This document shows positions 17,709-26,720 of a DNA stretch of 64,000 nt, one piece after another. The position numbers and the translations under genes were made by a program. Within the stretch, counting starts at the first letter, position 1, and every line of letters begins with the position of its first letter. Source of the stretch: Halobacillus amylolyticus (lineage in GTDB: Bacteria; Bacillota; Bacilli; Bacillales; Halobacillaceae); the NCBI RefSeq assembly GCF_022921115.1, contig NZ_CP095075.1, positions 2,272,001 to 2,336,000 of the forward strand, in the 5' to 3' direction. The notes under the pieces were generated by a model, which had not been told where the DNA came from, did no database searches, and saw only the letters and a program-made list of their open reading frames with translations.

Positions 17709-19163
17709 TTAAAATGGAAATTCACGATAGCCACTCATAACACCGATCGTCTTGACTGTCGTAAATTTATCGATCGCAAAGGGGCCGCCAAAGCGTCCTA
17801 AACCAGACTGTTTTTCCCCGCCAAAGGCGACGTGACCTTCATCGTTTACAGATTGATCATTAACATGAATCATACCCGTTTCGATTTGTTTCGCTACCTC
17901 AACACCACGGTGGACATCTTTAGTAAACACAGATCCGCCTAAACCATATGGTGAATCATTGGCCACTTGAATGGCTTCTTCTTCATTGGCAACTTTAATG
18001 ACTGCAGCTACAGGACCAAAGATTTCGTTTTTAGCAATTGGCATCTCATTCGTAACATTTATTAACAAGGCAGGCTGCATCAAATTCCCTGATCCCTCTC
18101 CACCGACAATTCTTGTAGCCCCTTGTTCCATACTCTCGTTCATGTCCTTTTGAATTCGTTCGGCGGCCTCCTGATTAATGAGCGGACCTACAACCGTTTG
18201 TTTTTCAGCAGGATCCCCAGCCTGTAATCCTTCAACCTTTTGCTTCAAGGCTTCCACAAATTGATCATGAATCGATTCGTGAACAACGATACGGTTTAAG
18301 GCGATACAAATTTGCCCCTGGTGTAAAAACTTACCGAAAGCAGCAGCCTGGACTGCTTTTTCAATGTCAGCATCCTCAAGCACGAGCATGGCATTATTTC
18401 CGCCTAACTCAAGAGCTGTATCTTTGATATGCTTTCCTGCCAGTTCTCCGATATGACTGCCCACTTCCGTAGAGCCGGTAAATGAAATAAGTTTCGGTAT
18501 TGGATGAGTGACGAATGCATCACCGATTTCAGACCCTCGCCCGACGACAGCATTGATAACCCCTTTGGGGAAACCAGCCTCTTCAAACAGCTCGGCAAGA
18601 AGCAAGCCTGCCGTAGCCGGTGTACTTGATGCAGGTTTAACCACAACCGTATTACCTGTTGCAATCGCAGGGGCGATGGACCTCATCGCTAAATGAAACG
18701 GGAAGTTCCACGGCCCAATGACACCGATCACTCCCTTAGGTGTGCGATAGATACGGTTTTCTTTTCCCGGTATATTCGATGGTAAGATCTGACCATCCAT
18801 TCGAGTTGGGAAAGAAGCGGATTCTCGTAGTATGCCATACGCTGATTGAAACTCGGCTTCCGCTTTAATGAGCGTACTACCAGATTCTTTCACCAACCAA
18901 TCAACAATTTCATCCTTACGTTTAGTCATAACCCCAAGTAGAGCATCAAAGTAAGCCTGCTTCTTCCCAGGTGTAACCCTTTGCCAATCTTTCTGTGATG
19001 CCTCAGCAGCTTTATAGGCTTCATCCAAGTCTTGCTCATTAGCAGATTGGATGATTGCGATCGTTTGATTTGTATAAGGGTTCACGTTTTCGACTGTTTT
19101 TTCGCTTGAACCAGTCTTCCATTCCCCATTAATATATTGTTTCGTAAATGTTTGTGGACTCAT
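17709..19163 (-). CDS. NAD(P)-dependent aldehyde dehydrogenase (YfmT-like)
   Basis: The 484-residue ALDH-superfamily enzyme has the NAD-binding FTGSTEVG motif, general base E252 (LELGGNNAM) and nucleophile C286 (GQICIALNR). Overall length and the HLAMRSIAPAIATGNTVVVKPAS block fit the benzaldehyde/vanillin dehydrogenase-like YfmT group. It oxidises an aldehyde to its acid, but the substrate is not determinable here. GGAGG lies before the ATG at 19163. It is single, convergent with the aminotransferase gene. Confidence 0.9.
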   Translation of the reverse strand: MSPQTFTKQYINGEWKTGSSEKTVENVNPYTNQTIAIIQSANEQDLDEAYKAAEASQKDWQRVTPGKKQAYFDALLGVMTKRKDEIVDWLVKESGSTLIKAEAEFQSAYGILRESASFPTRMDGQILPSNIPGKENRIYRTPKGVIGVIGPWNFPFHLAMRSIAPAIATGNTVVVKPASSTPATAGLLLAELFEEAGFPKGVINAVVGRGSEIGDAFVTHPIPKLISFTGSTEVGSHIGELAGKHIKDTALELGGNNAMLVLEDADIEKAVQAAAFGKFLHQGQICIALNRIVVHESIHDQFVEALKQKVEGLQAGDPAEKQTVVGPLINQEAAERIQKDMNESMEQGATRIVGGEGSGNLMQPALLINVTNEMPIAKNEIFGPVAAVIKVANEEEAIQVANDSPYGLGGSVFTKDVHRGVEVAKQIETGMIHVNDQSVNDEGHVAFGGEKQSGLGRFGGPFAIDKFTTVKTIGVMSGYREFPF

Positions 19164-19242
19164 ATGAGCACCCTCCATGTTATAAATAGGTTACAGAGAT
19201 ACCTATTCCACCTATTTACCTGTGGCAAACATCACCTAACTA

Positions 19243-19686
19243 CTATAACTTCATCACCATATCTACATGCGGAATGTCATCTTCGAGATATACCTCAGAT
19301 ATTTCCTCAAAGCCAAATGACCCATAAAAGTAGCGTAAATGTTCCTGTCCATGCAACGAAATCTTCGCAACATTTCCTCTCTGCTTCAGGGTATCAATCG
19401 CTCTATTCATTAGATCTCTTGCATACCCCTTGCCGCGTGCCTTTTTAGTAACGAGGACACGACCGATTGCGTCATATTCATCACTGGTTTGCGGCGGGAC
19501 AATCCGGCAATAAGCGATCATTTCACCATCATCCTCAAGCCATATATGTACGCATTCATCGTCACGCCCATCTACTTCTTTATACGGGCAATTTTGCTCC
19601 ACTACAAAAACATCCGTTCTATGCTCTAAGATGGTGTATAACTCGTTCGTTGTTAGCTGGTCAAATGTCTTCTGTATCCATTTCAT
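19243..19686 (-). CDS. GNAT acetyltransferase, ElaA-like
   Basis: The 147-residue protein has the ElaA-type N-terminus (MKWIQKTFDQLTTNELY, then RTDVFVVEQNCPYKEVDGRD). The GNAT acetyl-CoA signature is GRVLVTKKARGKGYARDLM. ElaA-like proteins are GNATs with no settled physiological substrate. AAGGAG seven bases upstream of the ATG at 19686 sets the start. It is monocistronic. Confidence 0.9.
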   Translation of the reverse strand: MKWIQKTFDQLTTNELYTILEHRTDVFVVEQNCPYKEVDGRDDECVHIWLEDDGEMIAYCRIVPPQTSDEYDAIGRVLVTKKARGKGYARDLMNRAIDTLKQRGNVAKISLHGQEHLRYFYGSFGFEEISEVYLEDDIPHVDMVMKL

Positions 19687-19821
19687 AATCATTCTCCTTA
19701 GTTGTAGAATACTTTTACTATACAAAAACTCTTTATCACCTCAAAGAATCCCGCTCAAAATTCGAGTTTGAATCACACCAATAAGGGAAAGCTAGCCGTC
19801 TCTACTTAAAAAGGAGCCATA

Positions 19822-21228
19822 TTGGTCATGCTCACAAAGTTACTACCCATACCAGTCAGAAAATACTTGGAAATGTCCAAACGGCAACGTAAGCATGAGG
19901 TTCAGTTAACACTCTGGCATATGCCTCTTTTGTACATACTCTTCGCACTTGTTCTCGTTGCGATCACCCTATTTTTAGATCTATATATTTTTAGATCTAT
20001 ATGTAGAAGTCTCACAGTACACCTTTGAACTTTTAAAAATGGATGCCTCCGTAACAAGAATGCTCGTCAGTACACTGATTGGTGGCATCCTCACTCTCAG
20101 TGCCTTTACACTCAACTCCTTGCTCGTTGTGTTAACTACATTTAGCGGGCAATTCTCGCCACGGATGCTGCTGAACTTCATTTCCGACAAGCATACACAA
20201 CATGCACTCGGTATTTTTAATGGCAGTTTTATTTACGTTCTCGTCGTCTTCTTATTTATTGGTAATTCATCAAAAGAAATGTTCACAGCAACACCAACGA
20301 TTACAATTGGTCTTGCTTTTATAGCCTCCATCACCTTTATCTTTTTTATCAATCATGCGACAACATGGATGCAGGTTCACAATATTACCTACAGTATGAA
20401 ACAGGTTTCTAAAGAGATGATTAACCAAACCCTCCGTAAGGATTTAGAAGCCCATCGGACGAAAGAGAAGGGCGACCTAATGGAGGAGGAAAGGAAAAAC
20501 GCACAATCCATCACTAGCAAAAAATCCGGCTACATTCAGCTTGCCGACTACCGCACTATGATCAGAGAAGCAAGAGAAGATAATATTATCTTCAAACTTC
20601 ACTATAAGGTTGGGGATTATATCCTTGAAGGAAATCAAATCATAAGCTTTTGGGGCCAAATACTGATAATGTAAATGAAGAAAAGTATATTAAAATGATT
20701 GAAATAGGTCATAAGGAAACAGAGATTCAAGAGCTGCAAATGGGAATGCATAAGCTGGCTGAAGTCGCCATCAAGGCGATCGGAAATGATGATCCAAAGA
20801 CTGCCTCTAACACCATTAATCAAATGGCTGAGCTTATGCTGACAGTAGAAGACTACATTACATTCACACCTTATTTAATAGATAATTTGGGACAAGTACG
20901 AGTAATCCTTCAATCAGAGAGCTTTGATTATTATATTTACCGGGGGTTTGGGTACATTCGACATTATGCAAAAGGAAATCATTTGATCATTACAGAGATT
21001 GTCCGTGCCTTAGCCCTTGTGGCAGAGTCGATTGATGAATCTAAACACGAATCATTATGGCAATTTGCATGCAATACACTTGACCACACGGAACGAGAAG
21101 TTGTTTATGAGCTGGATAAGACCTTTCTTTTACAGGAGGTTCATAAGCTGGCCGAACTTACGGGTAACCTTGACGATTACAAGGACATTGAGAGGAATTT
21201 TTATCCATTTGCCAATGAGAATACGTAA
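19822..21228 (+). pseudogene. DUF2254 membrane protein gene, broken by two frameshifts
   Basis: Three consecutive frames (to 20028; 20039-20674; 20650-21228) together give one DUF2254-type protein of about 460 residues, with N-terminal membrane helices and a long soluble C-terminal half. Frame 1 is lost because a 16-bp unit is tandemly duplicated at 19971-20002. Removing one copy restores a continuous LFLDLYVEVSQYTFELLKMDA reading. Frame 2 is lost at the G4 tract 20652-20655. Adding one G gives ISFWGPNTDNV. The two lesions bring frames 1 and 3 back into register but leave about 640 bp between them misread, so the gene is presumably inactive unless these are sequencing errors. Confidence 0.75.
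19971..20002 (+). repeat. 16-bp perfect tandem duplication inside the DUF2254 gene
   Basis: ATTTTTAGATCTATAT occurs twice head to tail (19971-19986, 19987-20002). Since 16 is not a multiple of three, the second copy shifts the frame. Loss of one copy would repair it, so this could be a reversible on/off lesion. Confidence 0.9.
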
Positions 21229-21342
21229 TGCTTATTAAAGCCTGACTTTTGTCAATTTTTAAACGTTCATTCACTGAGATTTATTTCCTTAAACCATCGT
21301 ATGATTATCGTATGATTACCGTGCTCCACGCACTTTACCATT

Positions 21343-21379
21343 AAAAAGAGCTGCCAGCTTTTTTGCTGACAACTCTTTT
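21343..21379 (-). terminator. Intrinsic terminator of the YdaG-like gene
   Basis: The interrupted stem AAAAGAG-TG-CAGC / GCTG-CA-CTCTTTT has a T-rich loop and a minus-side run of T. It ends six bases before the gene's stop codon. Confidence 0.75.
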
Positions 21380-21384
21380 CGTGT

Positions 21385-21810
21385 TTATAAATCCAATTTT
21401 TCCGGCGTATCATTGCCACTATTCATTAACCGAATGTTCTCCGGATAAATTTCAAGTACAATATATTCTGGATCCTCTTTCCCGGTGAACCAGCGTTCCA
21501 TGTGATTATTCCATAGCCAGTTTTTCATTTTTTGATCATCACGAATCCTCGCTTGCCCCTCCACTTCAAGGTATACGTCACCAACCCCTTCACCCTCATA
21601 TCCAATCAAGATATGAACGTTAGGATTAGCCTCAATTTCATCCGCTTTATGTGTTTCTCTATTCGTCGGAGTGTAAAAAGTAAATTCATCGTCGTTTGAA
21701 AAAGTCATAAATCTTGAGTGTGGCTTGCCATTTTTAACCGTAGCGAGTGTACCTATACGGTGTTGCTCCATTATGTCAAAAATTTTCTTCTTAAGTTCTT
21801 TTTGATTCAA
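21385..21810 (-). CDS. General stress protein 26-like (YdaG), pyridoxamine-phosphate-oxidase fold
   Basis: The 141-residue split-barrel flavin-binding protein closely follows B. subtilis YdaG. It shows GTLATVKNGKPHSRFMTF, ETHKADEIEANPNVHILIGYEGEG and VLEIYPENIRLMN. YdaG is a SigB-dependent general stress protein of unclear reaction, probably binding FMN. The long upstream frame is discarded. TTG at 21810 with AAGGAG eight bases before it gives the family start (M)NQKELKKKIFD. No SigB promoter could be recognised with confidence. Confidence 0.88.
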   Translation of the reverse strand: MNQKELKKKIFDIMEQHRIGTLATVKNGKPHSRFMTFSNDDEFTFYTPTNRETHKADEIEANPNVHILIGYEGEGVGDVYLEVEGQARIRDDQKMKNWLWNNHMERWFTGKEDPEYIVLEIYPENIRLMNSGNDTPEKLDL

Positions 21811-21959
21811 TGGTATTCTCCTTTCCACTTGGGAGCTTCTTAGGTAGTATTCCTGTACTAGGGAATAGATAAACATACCGAAACCTTTTTTACTCACTTG
21901 CTTTTGCTTTGTTCTGTTCCTTTTAAACATATATAATTAAGAAAAGGAGTGACAGCCTC

Positions 21960-22681
21960 ATGCGAAGTGGAAATCCCGTTTTAAAGGATAAAGCTTTTCA
22001 AAGATCTAATACTGGTGCAACGATGTCTCTTGGGGAACAGTGGCAAAAACCTTCTTCCTGTTTCTTTTCTTGCTAGGCTCAGCATTTTACACATGGCATC
22101 AATTTTCCCAAGGGGTAAATGTCAATCTCATGATGATCATTGGAGCCATTGGGGGATTAGTTTTTGCTTTGATCACGGTCTTCATTCCAAAAGCAGCTCC
22201 CATTACTGCACCTATTTATGCAACGCTTGAAGGATTTTTTATTGGAGGAATTTCTTCTTTTGCTGAAGCTAACTATCCGGGTATTGTCATTCAGGCGGCT
22301 TCACTAACCTTTGCTGTTATGGGTGCACTGCTCTTTCTATATGCTACGAGGGTGATTAAGGTAACAAAGAACTTTAGATTAATGGTTATCTCGGCCACTC
22401 TCGGTATATTCCTCGTTTATATCGTTAACTTTGTGTTAAATATATTTTTTCAGGCAAGTGTACCTTATCTTCACTCAAGCGGTCCAATCGGAATTGGAAT
22501 TAGTTTAATTATCGTTGCGATTGCAGCATTAAACCTTGTGCTTGATTTTGATTTTATTGAAAGAGGTGTCGATAGAGGGGCTCCTAAACACATGGAATGG
22601 TACGGGGCTTTCGGACTAATGATTACCCTCGTTTGGTTATATATCGAAATTCTGCGATTATTACAGAAATTAAGAAGATAA
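21960..22681 (+). pseudogene. Bax inhibitor-1/YccA-family membrane protein, one frameshift
   Basis: Translation from the ATG at 21960 (AAAGGAG upstream) gives MRSGNPVLKDKAFQRSN and continues to the G4 tract at 22032-22035. The remainder, with seven membrane helices and the YccA/Bax1 pattern, is open in another frame from there to 22681. Adding one G makes SLGGTVAKTFFLF, the normal junction before the first helix. The C-terminal part has no other damage. Either a recent one-base deletion or a sequence error is likely. A shortened protein starting internally is less likely because no ribosome site precedes it. Confidence 0.8.
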
Positions 22682-22685
22682 TATT

Positions 22686-22713
22686 AATCAGTTCCTTTAT
22701 AAAGGAACTGATT
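22686..22713 (+). terminator. Terminator after the Bax1-like gene
   Basis: A perfect 13-bp stem (AATCAGTTCCTTT and its complement) with a 2-nt loop is followed by CTTCATTTATATT. It lies five bases past the stop. Confidence 0.7.
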
Positions 22714-22810
22714 CTTCATTTATATTACTTTTGTAACAATTGTAATGGTACTGTAATATAAATCCTGAAAATATGTTAAACTGAAGAAAGAACACATCAG
22801 GAGGAAAGTT

Positions 22811-23680
22811 ATGCGCAATCCTTTTTTTTATCGCCAAAGAAAATATATTTTCATCCCCATCTTGTTCTTTCTGTTAGGTAGTTCCCTCTTTTTCCTTAAC
22901 TCTACACCTACACGTTCTGAAGATACCACCCAGATGACACCAACCGTTTTTATTCATGGGTTTAAAGGTGGGCCCGGGACGTTCAATACCTTACTTGATC
23001 GGTTTGAAGAAAATAATTGGGGAACTAAGCAGATGGTTATACACGTGTCTTCCTCAGGCAATGTACAAGTTCGTGGAAGTATCCCCTACACGATGAACCC
23101 TTTTATTCAGGTTCTTTTTGAAAATGACCGTGCGAGTATAAGATCTCAAACATTTTGGCTGCAGAAGGTAATGTGGACGTTAAAAGAGGACTATGGGATA
23201 AGCCAGGTTAACCTTGTCGGCCACTCTATGGGAGGGCTTGCTTCAACAAACTTTTTATTAAATAACCAACGGGGAAGTTTTCCTACAGTGAATAAACTGG
23301 TCACCATCGGCAGTCCGTTTCTGGGAATTGAGCAGGAAACTTATTTTGCTACAAATACCGGGGCAGCCACGGTCGACTTAAAAGTGGATTCTAATGCATT
23401 AACGTCTATGATGGAGAATAAGGAAAAAATCAGCCCAAAGGTTGGTGTGTTGGCTATTGCAGGCGTAATTAATCAAGAAGCTGCTCCTGCTAAACAAACG
23501 GACGGCCTTGTATCCAAACAAAGCGCGCTGGGGCTTAGCTATATCATCCCCGCTGTGAATTATCAGGAAAGAATTTTCTTCAATGAAGCCGCGACACACT
23601 CTGGCTTACACGAATTTGCCGAAGTGGACCAAGCAATCGCACAATTCCTCTGGAACATCCAAAGCGAGCAAGACATTTAA
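22811..23680 (+). CDS. DUF915 alpha/beta hydrolase, secreted or membrane-anchored
   Basis: The 289-residue protein has an N-terminal signal/anchor (basic RQRKY then a hydrophobic helix about 12-30). An alpha/beta-hydrolase core follows, with oxyanion-side FIHGFKGGPGTFNTLL and nucleophile S139 in GHSMGG. The conserved His is probably in the C-terminal THSGLHE. DUF915 proteins are lipase/esterase-like surface hydrolases whose substrates are unknown. AGGAGG precedes the ATG. It is monocistronic with its own terminator hairpin. Confidence 0.88.
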   Translation: MRNPFFYRQRKYIFIPILFFLLGSSLFFLNSTPTRSEDTTQMTPTVFIHGFKGGPGTFNTLLDRFEENNWGTKQMVIHVSSSGNVQVRGSIPYTMNPFIQVLFENDRASIRSQTFWLQKVMWTLKEDYGISQVNLVGHSMGGLASTNFLLNNQRGSFPTVNKLVTIGSPFLGIEQETYFATNTGAATVDLKVDSNALTSMMENKEKISPKVGVLAIAGVINQEAAPAKQTDGLVSKQSALGLSYIIPAVNYQERIFFNEAATHSGLHEFAEVDQAIAQFLWNIQSEQDI

Positions 23681-23808
23681 AGAGGTTTTTGCGTATTTGA
23701 GGGAGCTTTGGCATATTTAATTCGTTTTATGCACGATTTGAAGTGATATATGCTGATTCACAAAAAAATTCACTAAACTAGGAGACCACTCAATATTACA
23801 ATTTTCTT

Positions 23809-23833
23809 CAGCGGCAAGAGTTAAGAGCCGCTG
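23809..23833 (+). terminator. Terminator-like hairpin after the DUF915 gene
   Basis: The stem CAGCGGC/GCCGCTG is followed by TTTAATT. Upstream at about 23690-23760 is AT-rich DNA with repeated GCATAT/GCGTATTT-like words but no gene. Confidence 0.6.
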
Positions 23834-23844
23834 TTTAATTGGGG

Positions 23845-23897
23845 TTATTTGGATGACCTGAGGTGGAAGTAAAATCCACCTCAGGTCATCCAAATAA
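23845..23897. repeat. Hairpin repeat copy 1 (inverted arm order)
   Basis: A perfect 23-bp stem reads TTTGGATGACCTGAGGTGGA, loop AGTAAAA, then the complement ending CCACCTCAGGTCATCCAAA. It lies between converging genes. The arm order is opposite to the copies at 50-58 kb. Confidence 0.95.
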
Positions 23898-23903
23898 TGG
23901 GAT

Positions 23904-24431
23904 TTAAAGTTCTTGGTAATGTTTCTGGACGGTTTCGGCTATGGCGCCCATGGTTTGTTTTTTGAATGAATTAGCTACAGCCGTGTAAGCTGGATTACAA
24001 TAGTAAAGGGCGCCTTCCTGGTTTTGATCCTCTCGATATCCTAACGATTTTAACTTTTTTGCGAGCTCATACGGAATTGCTGTTAACCCGGTTTTCTCTA
24101 CAAAATACTCGCCAGGATATATCTTCACATCAATATCATCAGGTCCAGTGGAAACAACGAATAAATCAGTGGGCTGTTGAGTCATCCATTGACCTTTAGA
24201 GTACAACGAAATTCTACTTCTTTCTAAACCAGATATCCCCTCTAGATTGATCCTAAATATATCAAGGATCAATCTTCTAATTTCCGAGGGGGAAATTTTT
24301 TCACCATAGTCTTGAAGATATAGATCCATGGCTTCCACCTTGGTTAAAGATGCAATATAACTGTCTGTTGCTGCTGAAGCTTCTTTATTTAAAGCTGAAC
24401 GAATTCCTTTCATCACTTCATTTGAGTACAT
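23904..24431 (-). CDS. Uncharacterised soluble protein (175 aa)
   Basis: I do not recognise a family. The protein is soluble, with no membrane segments. A helical, acidic N-terminal half is followed by a mixed region (DLFVVSTGPDDIDVKIYPGEYFVEKTG, split here as about 88-115) and two late tyrosines in ALYYCNPAY. GGAGGAAG is placed correctly for the ATG at 24431. A TTG one codon earlier is closer to it than usual. Codon use matches its neighbours. It lies downstream of the MFS gene on the same strand (gap 59 bp going the other way), so the two are separate units. Confidence 0.75.
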   Translation of the reverse strand: MYSNEVMKGIRSALNKEASAATDSYIASLTKVEAMDLYLQDYGEKISPSEIRRLILDIFRINLEGISGLERSRISLYSKGQWMTQQPTDLFVVSTGPDDIDVKIYPGEYFVEKTGLTAIPYELAKKLKSLGYREDQNQEGALYYCNPAYTAVANSFKKQTMGAIAETVQKHYQEL

Positions 24432-24489
24432 CAATCTTCCTCCTGCTCCCTTTAAAGTATTTCAGACTCTTCCATTATACAAAACTTTC

Positions 24490-25668
24490 CTATGATTGTA
24501 TTTTCAGTAATGTCTTATATTGCCCCCATCCTCCAGCTAATACAAGGGTCATCACAGTTAAAAATAATCCAATCCCTCCCATTTGTGAAAGCAGCCAACC
24601 ACCAATAAACGGCCCAACTGATCGAGAAATATCCCAGTGTGTACCGAATATCGCAAAATATCTCGCTCTTCCGTTAGCTGGAGCCAGTTTGCTAATCGTT
24701 CCCTGTAAGTGGTTTAAGCTAATCATTGATGCAAGGCATAACAGGATCTGCGCCACCACAAGAGCAATGATATGTTGTTCTAATCCAAAGATGAATGCGG
24801 CCATCGCATATAAGATATAGCCAGACCCAACTACCTTTTCAATCCTAAATCTGCTGGTTTGATTTACGATTACGACTTCCAAAAAAAGATAAACGACTCT
24901 CCCCACTGTTTCAAGCAAGGCAAAAATTAAGAGGTAGTTCACAAAATGTGCTTCTAAATATATCGGCCAATTGGTTTCCATCTGTGAATGAAAGAAACTA
25001 ATTGGCAGAGCGCCTGCCATCATCCATAGTAACAAACGGGTCGGCCTTTTGTTATCAGGAGAAATAATCTCTTTGTCTTGGGACCCTTGACCACCCTTGT
25101 CGTTTGACTCTGGAAGATATTTTACACATAGCAATAAGTATAGAAACAGGAGTGCCGCCGCGAACAGGAATAGACAGCTCCTCGATACTTGGAAGAACAA
25201 CGCCCCAACAACCGGAGCTAATAATGAACCTAAACTCTCCGCCATTCCTAATATCGCAAACGTTTCAGCTTGTTTTTCCATATGAATTAAATCTGCAATT
25301 TGTGCTCTTGCCACCGGGACATAAATGAATCGTCCGAAGGCATTTAGTACACCAAGAGTAGCAAACATCCATACCGTTTCTGCAAAAGCAAAACCCGCAA
25401 CGGCAATGACTTGCAAGCTGAGTGAGGTGAAAATAATGGGACGCCTCCCCATCGAATCCGCCCATTTTCCGAGTGTTACGGTAAGCAGAATCTCGCTCAG
25501 CGGTTGCACGCCTATGATTAGTGTAGTAAGAACAAGGTTTCCGCCAAATTCATTGTACATATGTAACGTTAAAAATGGCAGCAGGATGACCGATATAAAT
25601 GCTATAATGGCATGACCAACTGTTTGAATCCAAACAATGGGTTGAACACTTTTCAAGTAACGAAGCAT
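24490..25668 (-). CDS. MFS transporter
   Basis: The 392-residue protein has about 12 hydrophobic helices. The MFS motif A-like GKWADSMGRRPII sits between helices 2 and 3 and a long basic central loop separates the halves. No substrate-specific motif is seen. The type resembles small drug/sugar exporters. GGGGGAG precedes the ATG at a somewhat long spacing. It is divergent from an AraC-family regulator 115 bp away, which probably controls it. Confidence 0.85.
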   Translation of the reverse strand: MLRYLKSVQPIVWIQTVGHAIIAFISVILLPFLTLHMYNEFGGNLVLTTLIIGVQPLSEILLTVTLGKWADSMGRRPIIFTSLSLQVIAVAGFAFAETVWMFATLGVLNAFGRFIYVPVARAQIADLIHMEKQAETFAILGMAESLGSLLAPVVGALFFQVSRSCLFLFAAALLFLYLLLCVKYLPESNDKGGQGSQDKEIISPDNKRPTRLLLWMMAGALPISFFHSQMETNWPIYLEAHFVNYLLIFALLETVGRVVYLFLEVVIVNQTSRFRIEKVVGSGYILYAMAAFIFGLEQHIIALVVAQILLCLASMISLNHLQGTISKLAPANGRARYFAIFGTHWDISRSVGPFIGGWLLSQMGGIGLFLTVMTLVLAGGWGQYKTLLKIQS

Positions 25669-25783
25669 GGCATGAATGACTCCCCCATTTCTTAGAATAA
25701 ATTGATCATAATAAATTGGGGCCGGACATACTTTTCAATTCTTGCTCCTTATTTGAGCAAATCTTGCTAAGGTGGTGACGAAC

Positions 25784-26608
25784 ATGGAAATGAGACTTGA
25801 TTTGGTCCATACGGGTTTTATTCATTTTGACTTACAGAATGGAGAGGCAGACGAAGTACATACACACGATCACTTTCAGTTAAGCGTGCCTCTTAACGGG
25901 GATCTTTTGACACATCACAACGAGAAACCCCTGTTGCTTCCCGGACATGAAGGTTTATTAGTTCCACCATCAGATTCTCACCAGCACGAAGCCACCGACC
26001 TTCGAAAAGAAATTCTATTAATTAGTGTCAGTGAGGAGATTTTGCGAAGCGTGTACGAGAGAGAAACAGGTCATTTCATTGATAATATCGCCTTTTATAC
26101 AAGGCAGCCTACTTCAAGTGAGTTGCTGCAAGAAGTTAAAAAGATTTATCAAATAGCTGCTCAAGATGGTATCACGTCCGCCATTGATTTAGAAGAGCAG
26201 TTCGCTCGTATTTTTCTTAATTACACCTCCGGAAATCATTCCGAACGGTGGAGAGGAAGATCTGTACCAGGGATTCAGGAGGAAATTGCGAAAAGAGTAC
26301 AGGAGTACATTCAGGCCTTTTACTATAAACCACTCACTCTTGAACAAATGGCTTTAGGAACAAATATTAGCAAGTACCACCTTCATCGCTGCTTCTCGAA
26401 TGAAACAGGGCGATCCCCCATTGAATACTTACATCTCATTCGATTAAAAAAAGCCAAAGCACATTTGTTGAGTGGTCAAAGCATTACGCAGACAGCCTTT
26501 GATGTAGGCTATCAATCCCTCAGTACTTTCAACCGCGCCTTTAAAAAATTTAATCATTGTACGCCAAGGGAATACATGAAAGCTGCTGCTAAAGAAATCA
26601 AATTTTAA
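25784..26608 (+). CDS. AraC-family transcriptional regulator
   Basis: The 274-residue regulator has an N-terminal cupin-like sensing domain (HTHDHFQLSVPLNGD with HxH residues near 31-35). Two C-terminal HTH motifs lie at about 175-270, with LTLEQMALGTNISKYHLHRCF (split into two halves of one helix pair) and the AraC signature ending FDVGYQSLSTFNRAFKKFNHCTPREY. GGTGGTG upstream supports the ATG at 25784. Divergence from the MFS gene suggests that it controls it. The inducer is unknown. Confidence 0.88.
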   Translation: MEMRLDLVHTGFIHFDLQNGEADEVHTHDHFQLSVPLNGDLLTHHNEKPLLLPGHEGLLVPPSDSHQHEATDLRKEILLISVSEEILRSVYERETGHFIDNIAFYTRQPTSSELLQEVKKIYQIAAQDGITSAIDLEEQFARIFLNYTSGNHSERWRGRSVPGIQEEIAKRVQEYIQAFYYKPLTLEQMALGTNISKYHLHRCFSNETGRSPIEYLHLIRLKKAKAHLLSGQSITQTAFDVGYQSLSTFNRAFKKFNHCTPREYMKAAAKEIKF

Positions 26609-26656
26609 TGAAAACCAATCCCGGGCATGCTTATATCCCGGGTTATTGATTGGAAA

Positions 26657-26707
26657 TATATGTATGACCTGAGGTGGAAATAAAATCCACCTCAGGTCAT
26701 ACATATA
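26657..26707. repeat. Hairpin repeat copy 2 (inverted arm order)
   Basis: A perfect 22-bp stem reads TATATGTATGACCTGAGGTG and onward, loop AATAAAA, then the full complement. Relative to copy 1 the outer bases differ on both arms in a compensating way. It lies between converging genes. A small CCCGGG...CCCGGG hairpin at 26620-26642 precedes it. Confidence 0.95.
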
Positions 26708-26720
26708 AAGGAAGTCAGGA

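Noticed and set aside
23690..23760. Repeated GCATATTT/GCGTATTT words after the DUF915 gene
   Set aside because: Degenerate and AT-rich, without a fixed period or fold.
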